From assembly GCA_009701715.1 (NCBI GenBank), contig WLJO01000007.1, positions 1 to 64,000 on the forward strand: a stretch of DNA of 64,000 nt, written 5' to 3'. Shown here piece after piece: positions 52,171-60,219 of the stretch (its first letter is position 1; each line of letters opens with the position of its first letter). Under the pieces are notes generated by a model that did not search any database, had not been told where the DNA came from, and saw nothing but the letters and a program-made list of their open reading frames with translations. This DNA comes from Actinomycetota bacterium (GTDB lineage Bacteria; Actinomycetota; Acidimicrobiia; Acidimicrobiales; Ilumatobacteraceae). The translations under genes were made by a program, and so were the position numbers.

Positions 52171-53268
52171 TCAGGTCGGTCGCTCGGCGAGGGTGATGTC
52201 GATGTGCTGTGGTTCGTCCTGACGGACGAACTCGATACGGACCACCCTGCCGGCCTTCATGCCGGCGAGCTCGAGCCAGAGGTCGTCGATGCTGCTCAGT
52301 GACACACCGTCGATGGACGTGAGCGTGTCGCCGGCAACCATGCCGGCGAGCGCTGCCGGTGCGCCCGGTTGGGCCTCGGAGACGAGCAGGGTGGAGGGCT
52401 CGAAGCTGAGCCCGAGCCACACGTCGATGACGAGGACCGTTGCCTGGAGCGCCGCGAGTCTTGAGATTGTGATGAGCCTGAGCACACCGTCGCTACTGCG
52501 GGAGATAAGGCCAACCAGCTTGCCGCGCTCGTCCACCACCGGCTCGCCCTCCCGGGCTGTTGCCTCGGTATCCAGTTGCAGCCCGAGTGGGGTGACACGC
52601 ACGTACGCGTCGTTCGCTCCGGTGCCGACCATCACGCGGTCACCATCGGCCGGCGATTCGTAGGCGACCTGACGAACGACACCCGACATCACGCGCTCAA
52701 GTTCGAGCACCGCGAGGTGAGTTTCGTAGTTGACGCTGACTACACGGGCGCTGATGGTCACCCCGTCGGACACGAGGACCTCGACTTGCTGGTCGGTCTC
52801 GAGCGAGGCTGCGATGGTGAACGCGTGGCGACCATCGCCTACCGCCACCGCCACTGCAACCCGCTGTCCGTTGGCGAGCATCAGGGTGGACAGTGACTTG
52901 CCCGTTCGTGCCAACACTCTCGGCCGCCGGTTGCGCAACGTGGTCGCGGCGGTTGTTCGTCGCGGCTTGCGCACGGTGGTGCGGGTTGCAGCGATCTCCG
53001 GTTGCGAACCGGCATCGATGGACTGGCTTGAGGTACCGACCACTCGCGAGCCACCACGGGGTGCGAGCAGCTGGAACAGACCCGCTACGAGGACGACAGT
53101 TGCGACACCGGCGCCGACCATCATGTATCGGGGCGAGCGCCGTGGCGGGAGCCGGTGGAACTGGGCGTCGCCTCCGAGCTCAGACGGGTGTCGCCAGACG
53201 CGTTCATGCGGGGGTAATGGTGCACGGGGGTAATCCGGCTCGTCGTGGTCCCGTTCCTCGCTGTTCAC
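52171..53268 (-). CDS. HtrA-like membrane protein with degenerate protease domain and PDZ domain
   Basis: 365 residues: cytoplasmic Pro/Arg-rich N-terminus, one membrane helix (M-M-V-G-A-G-V-A-T-V-V-L-V-A-G-L-F), a trypsin-like region (about 130-260) and a PDZ domain (about 265-365, with L-G-L-S-F and G-A-P-A-A-L-A-G-M-V-A-G-D-T-L-T-S-I-D-G). In active HtrA the triad lies in A-A-H-V, D-L-A-V-L and G-N-S-G-G-P; here I read T-I-A-A-S, H-L-A-V-L-E-L and R-E-G-E-P-V, so the triad appears lost. It probably binds peptides without cutting. The GTG at 53268 has TAGTCT (53277-53282, minus strand) 8 nt upstream. Confidence 0.75.
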   Translation of the reverse strand: MNSEERDHDEPDYPRAPLPPHERVWRHPSELGGDAQFHRLPPRRSPRYMMVGAGVATVVLVAGLFQLLAPRGGSRVVGTSSQSIDAGSQPEIAATRTTVRKPRRTTAATTLRNRRPRVLARTGKSLSTLMLANGQRVAVAVAVGDGRHAFTIAASLETDQQVEVLVSDGVTISARVVSVNYETHLAVLELERVMSGVVRQVAYESPADGDRVMVGTGANDAYVRVTPLGLQLDTEATAREGEPVVDERGKLVGLISRSSDGVLRLITISRLAALQATVLVIDVWLGLSFEPSTLLVSEAQPGAPAALAGMVAGDTLTSIDGVSLSSIDDLWLELAGMKAGRVVRIEFVRQDEPQHIDITLAERPT

Positions 53269-53392
53269 CGTGGCGCAGACTAGTCACGGGTCCGAGTCGG
53301 ATGGCCGCGCCCGTCTCGCTCACCCGGAACAGAGGGCTCCAACGTTCCGGGCGGCAGGGAAGGTGCTGGTCACGGCGGCTACCATGACCTTC

Positions 53393-53893
53393 GTGCTGAC
53401 CCCCGCGGATGGTGATACGTGGCTCGCCCTCACTGTGGACGAGTTGACGGTCGGAACGGTGTACGACTGGGCGGTGCGGCCGGACTGTGGCGCGGTGGTG
53501 CTGTTCAGCGGAACCGTCCGGGACCACGCCGACGGCCGTGAAGGCGTGACGTCGCTTTCCTACGAGGCGTACGAGGAGCAGTGTGTTCACAAGTTCGCCG
53601 AGATCGCCGGGGAGATCCGCTCGCGCTGGCCGGACACCGGGCGTGTTGCCATCCTGCATCGCTTGGGCACCATGACACTCAACGAGTCCACGGTGCTCGT
53701 CGTCATCTCCTCGCCGCACCGGCCGAACGCGTTCGAGGCCGCACGCTTCGGGATTGATGCGCTCAAGGCAACGGCACCGATCTGGAAGCATGAGGAATGG
53801 CAGGGTGGCTCCGACTGGGGAACCCGGGCCCAGGTACCCCAGCACGTCTCCGGGGTGTCGAGCGCCCCCGACGCGAAGCCGTTGGGGAACTGA
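53393..53893 (+). CDS. moaE: Molybdopterin synthase catalytic subunit MoaE
   Basis: About 166 residues. MoaE patterns are G-A-V-V-L-F-S-G-T-V-R-D-H, L-S-Y-E-A-Y, R-V-A-I-L-H-R-L-G, V-V-I-S-S-P-H-R-x-x-A-F-E-A and P-I-W-K-H-E. The last is a variant of P-I-W-K-K-E, keeping the first catalytic Lys. MoaE with MoaD inserts sulfur into precursor Z to make molybdopterin. No other moa gene is in the window. The GTG at 53393 is preferred because TACCAT (53380-53385) lies 7 nt upstream; the ATG at 53384 is inside that hexamer. mreB follows after 6 nt. Confidence 0.88.
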   Translation: MLTPADGDTWLALTVDELTVGTVYDWAVRPDCGAVVLFSGTVRDHADGREGVTSLSYEAYEEQCVHKFAEIAGEIRSRWPDTGRVAILHRLGTMTLNESTVLVVISSPHRPNAFEAARFGIDALKATAPIWKHEEWQGGSDWGTRAQVPQHVSGVSSAPDAKPLGN

Positions 53894-53899
53894 CCAGTA

Positions 53900-54904
53900 A
53901 TGGCACGTGACCTCGCAATCGATCTCGGTACCGCCAACACGCTTGTCTACATGAAGGGCCGCGGCATCGTGCTCAACGAGCCGTCGGTGATCGCTCTCAA
54001 CAAGCAGACTGGTGAGGTGCTCGCAACGGGTCGCGAGGCCTGGCAGATGATCGGGCGGACGCCCGGGTACATCGTGGCGGTCCGTCCGCTGCGCGGCGGG
54101 GCGATCACGGACTTCGACATCACCGAGCGGATGATCCGATTGCTGCTCCAGCGGGTCGGTGTCACGCGGTGGAACCGACCCAAGGTGGTGATCTGCGTGC
54201 CCTCGGCAATCACCGAGGTGGAGCGTCGCGCCGTGACTGATGCCGCTCGCCGCGCCGGCGCCGCGGATGCTCAGCTCATCGAGCAGCCCCTGGCAGCAGC
54301 TATCGGAGCAGACCTCCCGATCGACGAGCCGGTCGGCAATATGGTCATCGATATCGGTGGCGGAACGGTGGAGACAGCGGTTATCAGCCTCGGCGGAGTG
54401 GTTGCCCTCGAGGCAGTGCGCGTGGGCAGTTTCGATATCGATGCGGCGATCCAGGGTTTCGCCCGTCGCGAGCACGGCATCGCGATCGGGGAGCGCACTG
54501 CGGAGGAGATCAAGATGGCGATCGGGTCTGCGGACCCGACCCCTGAGGAGGTGCAGGCCGAGGTGCGCGGACGCGACCTCATGACCGGGCTGCCCAAGAC
54601 GGTGTTGATGACCCCGGAGGAAGTGCGTCTCGCGATCGACGATGTCGTCACCACGATGGTGCAGTCGGTGCAGCGCTGCCTGTCGAAGTCGCCGCCCGAG
54701 CTTGCCCAGGACTTCATCTCGCGCGGGGTCCACCTCGTCGGCGGCGGCGCCATGCTGCGCGGCCTGAAGGAACGGATCGAGCGCGAGTGCGGGGTGCCGG
54801 TGATCATGTCGCCGATGCCGCTCGAGGCCGTGGTGCTCGGCGCCGGACACTGCATCGAGCACTACGATGCGCTGAAATACATGTTCATGGGGGCTAGACG
54901 ATGA
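53900..54904 (+). CDS. mreB: Rod shape-determining protein MreB
   Basis: 334 residues, full-length bacterial actin. Phosphate-1 motif is D-L-G-T-A-N-T-L-V; G-R-x-P-G-Y-I-V-A-V-R-P-L; E-Q-P-L-A-A-A-I-G; phosphate-2 M-V-I-D-I-G-G-G-T-V-E; adenosine motif V-G-G-G-A-M-L-R-G-L. It polymerises on the membrane to guide lateral wall synthesis. mreC and mreD do not follow; instead an enoyl-CoA hydratase gene overlaps it by 4 bp (ATGA). This orphan arrangement occurs in some actinobacteria. Confidence 0.95.
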   Translation: MARDLAIDLGTANTLVYMKGRGIVLNEPSVIALNKQTGEVLATGREAWQMIGRTPGYIVAVRPLRGGAITDFDITERMIRLLLQRVGVTRWNRPKVVICVPSAITEVERRAVTDAARRAGAADAQLIEQPLAAAIGADLPIDEPVGNMVIDIGGGTVETAVISLGGVVALEAVRVGSFDIDAAIQGFARREHGIAIGERTAEEIKMAIGSADPTPEEVQAEVRGRDLMTGLPKTVLMTPEEVRLAIDDVVTTMVQSVQRCLSKSPPELAQDFISRGVHLVGGGAMLRGLKERIERECGVPVIMSPMPLEAVVLGAGHCIEHYDALKYMFMGARR

Positions 54905-55689
54905 CCTTTACCGATGTGACCTGGGAACGCCGTGGCGATATCGGCGTGATCACACTGAACAAACCCGAGACGCGCAATGCCCTCACCTGGGAGATGTACG
55001 CAGAGCTTGAGCGGCTCGTGCGCGCCGCGGAGCCCGACGGCGTCCGCTGTCTCATCGTCACCGCTGCAGACCCGACTTTCTGTTCGGGTGACGACGTGAA
55101 ACAGGTGATGGGCGGTGGAGCCGAGGGTGCCGCTCCACTCGCCGGCTCGAGGGTGCCGCGGCTCACGCCGGCGGCCGATGCGCTGCTGCACACCAACGTG
55201 CCGGTGATCGCGGCCGTGAACGGCGCGGCGGTTGGTTGGGGCATGGAGCTGTCGATGATGGCGGACATCCGGGTGGCGAGCGAGAAGGCAAAGTTCGGGG
55301 AGTTGTTCGTGCTGCGCGGTCTCGTCACCGACGTATGCGGTCTCGGCCGGCTCACCCAATTGGTCGGGCGGGAGAAAGCGGCCGAGCTCGTCTTCACGGG
55401 TGAGATCATCCCGGCTGCCGAGGCGCTGCGTATCGGCCTCGTCTCCCGTGTGGTTCCCCATGAGGAGCTCATGGAGACCGCGATGGGCATCGCCACCAAG
55501 ATCGCCTCCAACCCGCCGCTCGCAGTGCGGGCGCTCAAGGCTGGGCTGCGGCGGGCGCAGGACCCCGACTGGAACGACCTCGGCGAATGGGTGTCCTCCA
55601 CGCTCGGCCGTCTCTTCCAGACTGAGGATCACCGCGAGGGTGTGCGCTCCTTCCTCGAGAAGCGCCCAGCGAACTACGTCGGTCGCTGA
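54901..55689 (+). CDS. Enoyl-CoA hydratase/isomerase family protein
   Basis: 262 residues, crotonase fold. N-K-P-E-T-R-N-A-L-T near residue 20 and the oxyanion-hole segment C-S-G-D-D-V-K are typical, followed by A-A-V-N-G-A-A-V-G-W-G-M-E-L-S. In classical hydratases two Glu residues follow; here E-L-S-M-M-A-D-I-R-V-A and L-F-V-L-R-G-L-V-T-D suggest one of them is replaced by Asp or absent, so isomerase or thioesterase-type activity is possible. Coupled to mreB by overlap. Confidence 0.88.
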   Translation: MTFTDVTWERRGDIGVITLNKPETRNALTWEMYAELERLVRAAEPDGVRCLIVTAADPTFCSGDDVKQVMGGGAEGAAPLAGSRVPRLTPAADALLHTNVPVIAAVNGAAVGWGMELSMMADIRVASEKAKFGELFVLRGLVTDVCGLGRLTQLVGREKAAELVFTGEIIPAAEALRIGLVSRVVPHEELMETAMGIATKIASNPPLAVRALKAGLRRAQDPDWNDLGEWVSSTLGRLFQTEDHREGVRSFLEKRPANYVGR

Positions 55690-55746
55690 CCCCTCTCGGT
55701 ACCCAACGCGAAGGAAACCGGACGTTCCAGCACCGGAGAGCAGTGC

Positions 55747-57048
55747 TCAGGGGGCGGGGGCGAGCCGGTACACCTTTCCGGGCGAGTACGACAGGGCGTA
55801 CAGCTCCCCGTCATGATCCTCACCGAACGACGAGACGGTATCCACGGAGCCCACACGGGCAACGTTGGTGTGGCCGTCCCCGTCGATCCGGAGCGCCGAG
55901 ATCGTGCCCGATGTGGTGTCCCCGAAGAGATACGCGCCGTACATCCCCGGGATCGCGCGGCCTCGGTAGACGAAGCCGCCGATCACCGACGCCGAGCGGC
56001 CCTCGTGTGAGTACTCGTGCACGGGGTTGATGCGCCCGCTTGCGTCCTGGTCCTCGTTGAAACGCGTCGTCCCTTCGTACGCGCTCCAGCCGAAGTTTGC
56101 GGCGCGTCCGGCTCCGTCGTCGGCGAGCACCACATCGATCTCCTCGCGGTTGAATTCGCCGACGTCGCCGATCCAGAGGTCTCCGGTGAGTCGGTCGAAC
56201 GAGAAGCGCCAGGGGTTGCGTAAGCCATACGCCCAGATCTCGTTGCGCTTGCTGTTCATCGCATAGAAGGGATTGTCGGCGGGGACGTTGTAGCCGCCCC
56301 GGGCCGTGGACGACACGTCGATACGCAGGATCTTGCCGAGCAGGCTCGTGAGGTTCTGTGCATTGCGCGATGGGTCACCCGAGCCGCCACCGTCCCCGGT
56401 ACCGATGTACAGCATGTTGTCGGGACCCATCACGAGGCTCCCCCCGTTGTGGTTGGCCTTGCCCGGGTGCGGGATCGTGATGACGATGCGACCTGAGTCG
56501 GGATCAAAGGTGCCGTCCGGGTCGACATCAAACGCCTCCACCTGACCACTGCCGTCGGCAATCGTCCGGTTCACGTACGCCGTGCCGCCGTCGGTGCTGA
56601 ACACGAGCCCGAGCAGTCCCTGCTCGCCGCCCGACAGCGTCTCTTCGGAGAGGTTGAGTACGGGCACGGGATCGGCACCCTGCCGTACTGCGTAGACGGT
56701 TCCCGGCTGTGACGTGATGAACAGCGTGGGATCACCCCGGCGCACGGCGAGCGCCGTGGGCAACTCGATATCGGCGATCTCGACGAGCGACAGGCGAAGA
56801 TCCTCGGGGGACAGTGTGGTGGTGGGGGCGCCTGCTGTTCCCGGGACGGTCGTTACCGGGGCGCTGACGGTGGTTGAGGGCGAGCCCGCAGGTGCCGTGG
56901 TCCCGGGCGATGTGGTTCCGGGTGCTGTGGGCATGGCGATCCCACCGTTGTCGCGAGTGGAGCACGCCAGCGGCACCAGGCTCACGCCGCTCACCGCGAG
57001 CGCCGCAACCGCGCGCCGGTACCGAGGTGTTCGGCGCTCCGGAGTCAC
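55747..57048 (-). CDS. PQQ-dependent sugar dehydrogenase-like lipoprotein
   Basis: 433 residues. A lipoprotein signal ends V-P-L-A-C, followed by a Thr/Pro/Gly-rich tether (about 25-80) and a six-bladed propeller of the glucose/sorbosone dehydrogenase family: G-G-E-Q-G-L-L-G-L-V-F, H-N-G-G-S-L-V-M-G-P-D-N-M-L-Y-I-G-T-G-D-G-G, G-K-I-L-R-I-D, Y-G-L-R-N-P-W-R-F-S and G-D-V-G-E-F-N-R-E-E-I-D. It would oxidise sugars outside the membrane with PQQ and calcium. The GTG at 57048 overlaps the thioesterase stop (GTGA); a longer reading is a shadow of that gene. Confidence 0.88.
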   Translation of the reverse strand: MTPERRTPRYRRAVAALAVSGVSLVPLACSTRDNGGIAMPTAPGTTSPGTTAPAGSPSTTVSAPVTTVPGTAGAPTTTLSPEDLRLSLVEIADIELPTALAVRRGDPTLFITSQPGTVYAVRQGADPVPVLNLSEETLSGGEQGLLGLVFSTDGGTAYVNRTIADGSGQVEAFDVDPDGTFDPDSGRIVITIPHPGKANHNGGSLVMGPDNMLYIGTGDGGGSGDPSRNAQNLTSLLGKILRIDVSSTARGGYNVPADNPFYAMNSKRNEIWAYGLRNPWRFSFDRLTGDLWIGDVGEFNREEIDVVLADDGAGRAANFGWSAYEGTTRFNEDQDASGRINPVHEYSHEGRSASVIGGFVYRGRAIPGMYGAYLFGDTTSGTISALRIDGDGHTNVARVGSVDTVSSFGEDHDGELYALSYSPGKVYRLAPAP

Positions 57049-57896
57049 TGGTGAACCCTCAGCAGCCCTTCCTGCACGACGGTGACGGCGAGTTGCCCAT
57101 CCGCGGTGTAGATCGAGCCGGTGGCGAGCCCACGGGCGTTGGAGGTTGACGGGGTGTGCTGGTCGTAGAGCAGCCAGCCGTCGGCACGGAACGGGCGGTG
57201 GAACCACATCGCGTGGTCGAGGCTCGCCATCTGTACACCCTTGTCGTCCCAAGAGATGCCGTGGGGGAGCGCGACGGTGTCGAGCAAGGTCATGTCGGAT
57301 GCGTACGTAACGATGCACTGATGCAGGACGTAGTTGTCCGGCAGGGTCCCGTCCGCTCGCAGCCACACGCGTTGGAACGACGACGGGTTCGACTTGCGCT
57401 CCATCGGGCCGCCATCGACGTGACGGACATCAATCGGTCTCGGACGGTCGTACCAGTCGCCCATTACCTCTTTGTACGGCGCCATGCGTGTCCGGAAGTC
57501 CGGCAGGGATTCCGGCGCGGGCACATCAGGCATGGGATCGTTGTGATTCAGCCCTTCCTCGATGACCTGGAAGCTCGCCTGCAGATTGAAGATTGCCTGC
57601 CCGTGCTGGATGGCGACGACACGGCGCGTGCTGAAGCTTCGGCCGTCGCGGATCCGGTCCACGAGGTAGAGGATGGGAACGGTGGGGTCGCCGGGGCGCA
57701 GGAAGTAGGCGTGGAGCGAGTGCACATGCCGACCATTGTCGTCAACGGTGCGGGTGGCCGCGACGAGTGCCTGACCGGCCACCTGGCCGCCGAACACGCG
57801 TTGGCGGTTCTCCTGTGGCGAGACGCCGCGGAACACGTTGACCTCGATGGCCTCGAGGTCCAGCAGGCGGATCAGGTCGTCCAGTGCTGTTTGCAT
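57045..57896 (-). CDS. Acyl-CoA thioesterase II (TesB-type)
   Basis: About 283 residues, double hot-dog fold. Family patterns: L-L-D-L-E-A-I-E-V-N-V-F-R-G, Q-R-V-F-G-G-Q-V-A-G-Q-A-L-V-A-A, S-L-H-A-Y-F-L-R-P-G, D-G-R-S-F-S-T-R-R-V-V-A-I-Q-H-G, and in the second half S-L-D-H-A-M-W-F-H-R-P-F-R-A-D-x-W-L-L-Y. The catalytic Asp (in S-L-D-H), Gln and Thr/Ser positions look conserved. It hydrolyses fatty acyl-CoA. The ATG at 57896 fits the family start; an ATG at 57914 is possible. Coupled to the sugar dehydrogenase gene by a 4-bp overlap. Confidence 0.92.
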   Translation of the reverse strand: MQTALDDLIRLLDLEAIEVNVFRGVSPQENRQRVFGGQVAGQALVAATRTVDDNGRHVHSLHAYFLRPGDPTVPILYLVDRIRDGRSFSTRRVVAIQHGQAIFNLQASFQVIEEGLNHNDPMPDVPAPESLPDFRTRMAPYKEVMGDWYDRPRPIDVRHVDGGPMERKSNPSSFQRVWLRADGTLPDNYVLHQCIVTYASDMTLLDTVALPHGISWDDKGVQMASLDHAMWFHRPFRADGWLLYDQHTPSTSNARGLATGSIYTADGQLAVTVVQEGLLRVHQ

Positions 57897-57997
57897 TTCC
57901 TCATTGTGGACCATCCTCCCCGCAAATCGGTGGCGTGCCGGTGGGAGGCCGCTGACGTATGCCCTTGCGCAGGGGGGGGCAGGGTAGGCCGGGTGTG

Positions 57998-58567
57998 TCA
58001 GCCGAGAAACGTGACGTGGAGCGCTGGGCGAACGGGGACCTCGACGTCGCCGCCGGGCCAACCGAGATAGACCACGCCCACGAGTTCGGTCCCGGCCGGG
58101 AAACCGCAGAGTGCGAGCGTGCGGGGGCCCCTACGGCCCGGGGGGGTGGACCAGAAGTTGGCGAGTCCGGCCGCTGTGGCTCCGAGCAGGAGGTTCTGGA
58201 TGCCAGCGGCAACGGCATCCCGGTTCTCGCCCGTCCGTTCCGTGCTGTCCCCGGGGTCAGCGCCGACCACGACACAGACCGGAGAGCGTCCGTACTTGCG
58301 GCGGCTCTTCTCGACGCGGACTAGGTCCGTCTCGCCAGCGTCTGCCTGGTCATCGGCAAAGGCATTACCGAGGGCAGCCCTGCTGTCCCCGGTGAAAACT
58401 GCCACACGCCAGGGCCAGGTGCGCTTGTGGTTCGGGGCCCAGGCGATGAGCCCGCAGAGGCGATCGACGAGTGTCGGGTCCACCGGTCGTGTGAGGTCCA
58501 TGATCAGGCTCGTCCGCCTCCGGCGCACGAGCGCCTCGAGGCCATCGAGGCCATCGACCCCGGCCAT
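57998..58567 (-). CDS. Nitroreductase family protein
   Basis: 189 residues. The N-terminus R-R-R-R-T-S-L-I-M-D then R-P-V-D-P-T-L-V-D-R-L-C-G-L-I-A-W-A-P-N-H-K-R-T-W-P-W-R-V fits FMN-dependent nitroreductases, as do G-I-Q-N-L-L-L-G-A-T-A-A-G-L-A-N-F-W and V-G-V-V-Y-L-G-W-P at the end. It likely reduces flavin or nitro/quinone substrates with NAD(P)H; some relatives have specialised roles. The ATG at 58567 comes 2 nt after the TetR stop, indicating one operon. Confidence 0.85.
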   Translation of the reverse strand: MAGVDGLDGLEALVRRRRTSLIMDLTRPVDPTLVDRLCGLIAWAPNHKRTWPWRVAVFTGDSRAALGNAFADDQADAGETDLVRVEKSRRKYGRSPVCVVVGADPGDSTERTGENRDAVAAGIQNLLLGATAAGLANFWSTPPGRRGPRTLALCGFPAGTELVGVVYLGWPGGDVEVPVRPALHVTFLG

Positions 58568-58569
58568 CG

Positions 58570-59151
58570 TCAGCGACGGATCCCGCGGAGACCGGCCCAC
58601 GCGAGCGCGCCGACCTGCTCGGCAAGCTCGTCGGGGTCGAAAGCAAGTCCGGAGTCGATCAGCTGGCGACTCGCTCCCTCGGCCATGCCGACCACGGCGT
58701 GCGCGAGTGTCTGGCGATGCTCCTCGGGGATGTCAACAGCGATCAGCGGCGCAATGGCGCTTGACACCTCGTCGGTCACCCGCCGCACGGCCGTGGCGAA
58801 CCCATCGTCGCTGCGCGATCCGCTGCCGAACAGCAGGAGGAACGCGTCGTGGTCCTCGGCTACCCAGCGAAAGTACGAACGGAAGCCCGCCAGAGTCTGT
58901 GCCCGGCCGTCGGCGGCGTCCGTGGTGGCCTTCGAGATCCGTGTGAGCAGTCGGTGGCCGACCTCGTCGAGCAATGCAAGGTAGAGATCTCGTTTCGACG
59001 CAAAGTGCTGGTAGAGCACCGGCTTGGTGACCCCCGCCGCCTCTGCGACGTCGTTCATCGAGGTGGTGTGGTACCCGTTGCGGGCGAACACGGCGATGGC
59101 GATGTCGACGAGCTGCTCACGACGAGCGGTTGCGGTCAGTCGGACGGACAC
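58570..59151 (-). CDS. TetR family transcriptional regulator
   Basis: 193 residues. The helix-turn-helix is A-V-F-A-R-N-G-Y-H-T-T-S-M-N-D-V-A-E-A-A-G-V-T-K-P, then V-L-Y-Q-H-F-A-S-K-R-D-L-Y. The C-terminal ligand domain has L-L-L-F-G-S-G-S-R and G-M-A-E-G-A-S-R-Q. The effector is unknown. The GTG at 59151 is preferred because TACCAT (59160-59165, minus strand) lies 8 nt upstream; longer readings are not family-like. It precedes the nitroreductase gene, which it may regulate. Confidence 0.9.
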   Translation of the reverse strand: MSVRLTATARREQLVDIAIAVFARNGYHTTSMNDVAEAAGVTKPVLYQHFASKRDLYLALLDEVGHRLLTRISKATTDAADGRAQTLAGFRSYFRWVAEDHDAFLLLFGSGSRSDDGFATAVRRVTDEVSSAIAPLIAVDIPEEHRQTLAHAVVGMAEGASRQLIDSGLAFDPDELAEQVGALAWAGLRGIRR

Positions 59152-59215
59152 GGAAAACGATGGTAACCGTGTGCCCACGACGATCCGCCCGCCCGCCGGA
59201 CGGGTGCGTGGTGGC

Positions 59216-59860
59216 CTAGGCGCTGTCGGTGGGTGCGTCAACGGACGGGCGCGCGTCCAGCAGGTCCTCGGCGATCTGGCGGGCCTGCCAATCGCGGTCG
59301 GTGAGTAGCTCGCGGAGGGCATTCTCAGCCTCGGGCTCATCGAACGGTGCGAGTGACACCGCGGCGCGCCGCCGGACGGGTGCGCGGTCGCGGGTTGCGG
59401 CGATGATCGTGGGGAGTCCGCGTGGGTCGCCGACCGCGCCGAGGGCAGCGACCGCTGCCTCTCGGACCAGCGATTCCTCGTGCTCGCGCCCGAGCCGGAT
59501 CAGCCGCTCAAGGGTCGCGTCGTCGGCAACCTCGTGTTCGCCGGTTGCCCAACACGCCATTTCCACCACGGACCAGTCGGGGTCGTGCAGTGCGCCCAGG
59601 AGTGCGACGTTGGCCAGGCCTGCTGAGAGTTCGGCGGCGCGACGGCGTACGAGCGGCGATGGCTCGGTTCGGGGGAACAGGTGGTGTTCCAGCAAGTCCG
59701 CGTGGAGCGCCCCGATCCGGGCGAGCGCGCCGAGGGCTGTCGCGCGTACGGACTCGTCGGGGTGGGCGAGCCCGGCACGGGCGGTATCCGCATCGTTGCG
59801 GTGACCGGAAACGGCGACGAGTTGTCGCGCCGCACGAACGTCATCCGGCAGGACGATCAC
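59216..59860 (-). CDS. HEAT-repeat protein
   Basis: 214 residues made of about five helical HEAT-like repeats: H-P-D-E-S-V-R-A-T-A-L-G-A-L-A-R-I-G, S-P-L-V-R-R-R-A-A-E-L, D-P-D-W-S-V-V-E-M-A-C-W-A, E-E-S-L-V-R-E-A-A-V-A-A-L-G-A-V-G-D, and R-A-P-V-R-R-R-A-A-V-S-L. These superhelical scaffolds bind other proteins. The GTG at 59860 overlaps the stop of the membrane protein gene upstream (GTGA), so the two are coupled. Partner unknown. Confidence 0.82.
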   Translation of the reverse strand: MIVLPDDVRAARQLVAVSGHRNDADTARAGLAHPDESVRATALGALARIGALHADLLEHHLFPRTEPSPLVRRRAAELSAGLANVALLGALHDPDWSVVEMACWATGEHEVADDATLERLIRLGREHEESLVREAAVAALGAVGDPRGLPTIIAATRDRAPVRRRAAVSLAPFDEPEAENALRELLTDRDWQARQIAEDLLDARPSVDAPTDSA

Positions 59861-60219
59861 TTCAGCCGGCCGGTGAGCGAGCCGACGAACCAGATTGCGG
59901 CTGCGCCGACCACGAGCGCGAGGACGCAGCCGACGAGGGCGCTCAGGCCGGCACCGAGCGCGAACGAGAGCAGGCGTCGCCACCGCGATGGGCGCCGGTA
60001 CAGCTCCACGGCTAGGTGGTCTACCTGCACCGGGACCTCAACACGTGGGTGGAGCCACGGTCGCAGCCCGGGGAACTTTTCCCACACCTGCCGTGTGAAG
60101 GTGCCCGTCGCCCTGACAGGCTTGACCACGCCGCTCGCAACGAGCAGCGCGAGAGCGACCGCAACGGTCCATCCCGACCGAAGGGTGAGGATCTGCTTCA
60201 GAATGCTCGACGACAACAC
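59857..60219 (-). CDS. Small membrane protein, unknown function
   Basis: About 120 residues: a first helix (W-T-V-A-V-A-L-A-L-L-V-A-S-G-V-V), a 60-residue loop with W-E-K-F-P-G-L-R-P-W-L-H-P-R-V-E-V-P-V-Q-V-D-H-L-A, and a hydrophobic C-terminal pair (L-L-S-F-A-L-G-A-G-L-S-A-L-V-G-C-V-L-A-L-V-V-G). The start is uncertain: a GTG at 60219 or an ATG at 60240 would overlap the divergent protease gene that starts at 60203. Coupled to the HEAT gene downstream, whose product may bind it. Confidence 0.6.
   Translation of the reverse strand: MLSSSILKQILTLRSGWTVAVALALLVASGVVKPVRATGTFTRQVWEKFPGLRPWLHPRVEVPVQVDHLAVELYRRPSRWRRLLSFALGAGLSALVGCVLALVVGAAAIWFVGSLTGRLK

Noticed and set aside
53204-54862. A 552-codon minus-strand frame opposite moaE and mreB
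   Set aside because: It lies over two clear conserved genes and encodes a His/Arg/Asp-rich sequence with no recognisable motif.
55747-57366. Extended N-terminus of the sugar dehydrogenase gene
   Set aside because: The first 106 residues are an Arg/Pro-rich antisense-like shadow of the thioesterase gene in another frame; the GTG at 57048 gives a proper lipoprotein signal.
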